Below, piece after piece: positions 5,928 through 6,340 of a DNA stretch of 6,340 nucleotides. The notes beneath the pieces were generated by a model that saw nothing but the letters and a program-made list of their open reading frames with translations, had not been told where the DNA came from and did no database searches. Each line of letters starts with the position of its first letter. Within the stretch, counting starts at the first letter, position 1. Made by a program: the position numbers and the translations under genes. Origin of the DNA: Chloroflexota bacterium (GTDB taxonomy: Bacteria; Chloroflexota; Anaerolineae; Anaerolineales; DRMV01); the NCBI GenBank assembly GCA_013154225.1, contig JAADCW010000225.1, forward strand, positions 1-6,340, in the 5' to 3' direction.

Positions 5928-6340
5928 TCACCTCACCACCTTCACGACCTCGTCCTTTGGCTTGAGGGTGGCGATTTTGACGCCGCGGCCTGAACTGCGT
6001 TTGCGCAGGGGCGCGTCGTCCAGGCGGATGGCTTTGGCTGCGGCTTTGCGGAAGTGGATGCTCACCTTGGTGTTGGGTTTGCCCGCGGCCACGCCTGCCA
6101 GGTGGGCGCCTTGGGGCAGTTTCCAGCCCTGCACGCCCTGGCCGTAGCGCTTTTGCGCGGGGAATTCCTCAAAGGCTACCCGCCGCGCGCTCGCGTTGTT
6201 CGCCACCATGAGCACCGCGGTGTTCTTGCCTTTCAGCACTTTGACCGCACCCACCACCTCGTCCTTGCCCTTGAGTTTGATGCCCGCGACGCCCGCGGCC
6301 ACCAGCCCCATGGGGCGCACTTCGGCTTCCGAGAACCGAA
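5928..6340 (-). CDS. gyrA: Type IIA DNA topoisomerase subunit A, C-terminal beta-propeller end (GyrA or ParC; 5' part outside window)
   Basis: The last 136 residues of a gene that enters from beyond 6340 and stops at TGA (5930-5928). The frame is open at the window edge; the GTG at 6320-6318 is an internal Val codon (RFSEAEVRPMG), not a start. The sequence shows the blade repeats of the gyrase A C-terminal domain, which wraps DNA: RFSEAEVRPMG then GVAGIKLKGKDEVVG in the first visible repeat, QKRYGQGVQGWKL in the second, and RKRSSGRGVKIATLKPKDEV in the last. The intact protein would be over 800 residues, with the catalytic Tyr domain and the GyrA box lying outside the window. GyrA and ParC cannot be separated from this fragment; GyrA is favoured only because many Chloroflexota carry a single such enzyme. 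The end is rich in Lys/Arg, as expected for DNA binding. It is followed by an octamer array and a terminator. Confidence 0.85.
   Translation of the reverse strand, partial: RFSEAEVRPMGLVAAGVAGIKLKGKDEVVGAVKVLKGKNTAVLMVANNASARRVAFEEFPAQKRYGQGVQGWKLPQGAHLAGVAAGKPNTKVSIHFRKAAAKAIRLDDAPLRKRSSGRGVKIATLKPKDEVVKVVR

Noticed and set aside
5622..5993. Open frames on both strands across the octamer array (for example Thr-Gln-Arg-His-rich or Cys-Leu-Val-Ser-rich translations)
   Set aside because: The 8-bp period rotates the frame, so each frame gives the same artificial repeat peptide. There is no ribosome site, and the frames run into the gyrA and ybaK regions.

Overview
The window looks like a chromosomal segment from a Chloroflexota bacterium, probably of the Anaerolineae type. 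This is inferred from the lipoprotein-style substrate-binding protein, a PT-rich linker protein of a kind common in that phylum, a GC-rich genome with strong Shine-Dalgarno sites, and intergenic octamer repeats of a sort I associate with such genomes. The phylum assignment is a judgement from style, not a database result.

Layout, left to right. Positions 1-393 (+) hold the 3' end of a gene for an unidentified, probably exported protein. It converges on a four-gene minus-strand operon, and the two share a perfect 16-bp bidirectional terminator at 429-465. The operon is transcribed right to left: aapJ (substrate-binding lipoprotein, 4916-3813), a hairpin terminator/attenuator (3798-3754), aapQ (permease, 3720-2542), aapM (permease, 2538-1327) and aapP (ATPase, 1312-488). 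This is the complete and canonically ordered general L-amino-acid ABC importer (Aap/Bzt type). AapJ captures amino acids outside the membrane, AapQ and AapM form the heterodimeric channel, and AapP hydrolyses ATP. The hairpin after aapJ would let the binding protein be made in excess of the membrane parts. A promoter candidate (5051-5022) and a structured leader of about 100 nt precede aapJ.

Upstream, on the same strand, is ybaK (5568-5086), encoding a Cys-tRNA(Pro) deacylase-like editing protein, with its own extended -10 promoter at 5614-5606. The ybaK-gyrA intergenic region (5569-5927) carries a long GC-rich octamer array (5630-5793), a minus-strand terminator (5890-5866) and a second, AT-richer octamer array (5896-5927) in the 3' untranslated region of the next gene. 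That gene, at 5928-6340 (minus, truncated by the window edge), encodes the C-terminal beta-propeller end of a type IIA topoisomerase A subunit (GyrA or ParC).

The protein-coding content is ordinary. The least explained parts are the two octamer arrays, especially the 37-bp higher-order duplication inside the larger one, and the possible alternative base-pairing in the aapJ leader. I see no CRISPR array, RNA gene, insertion sequence or evidence of an undescribed multi-gene system.
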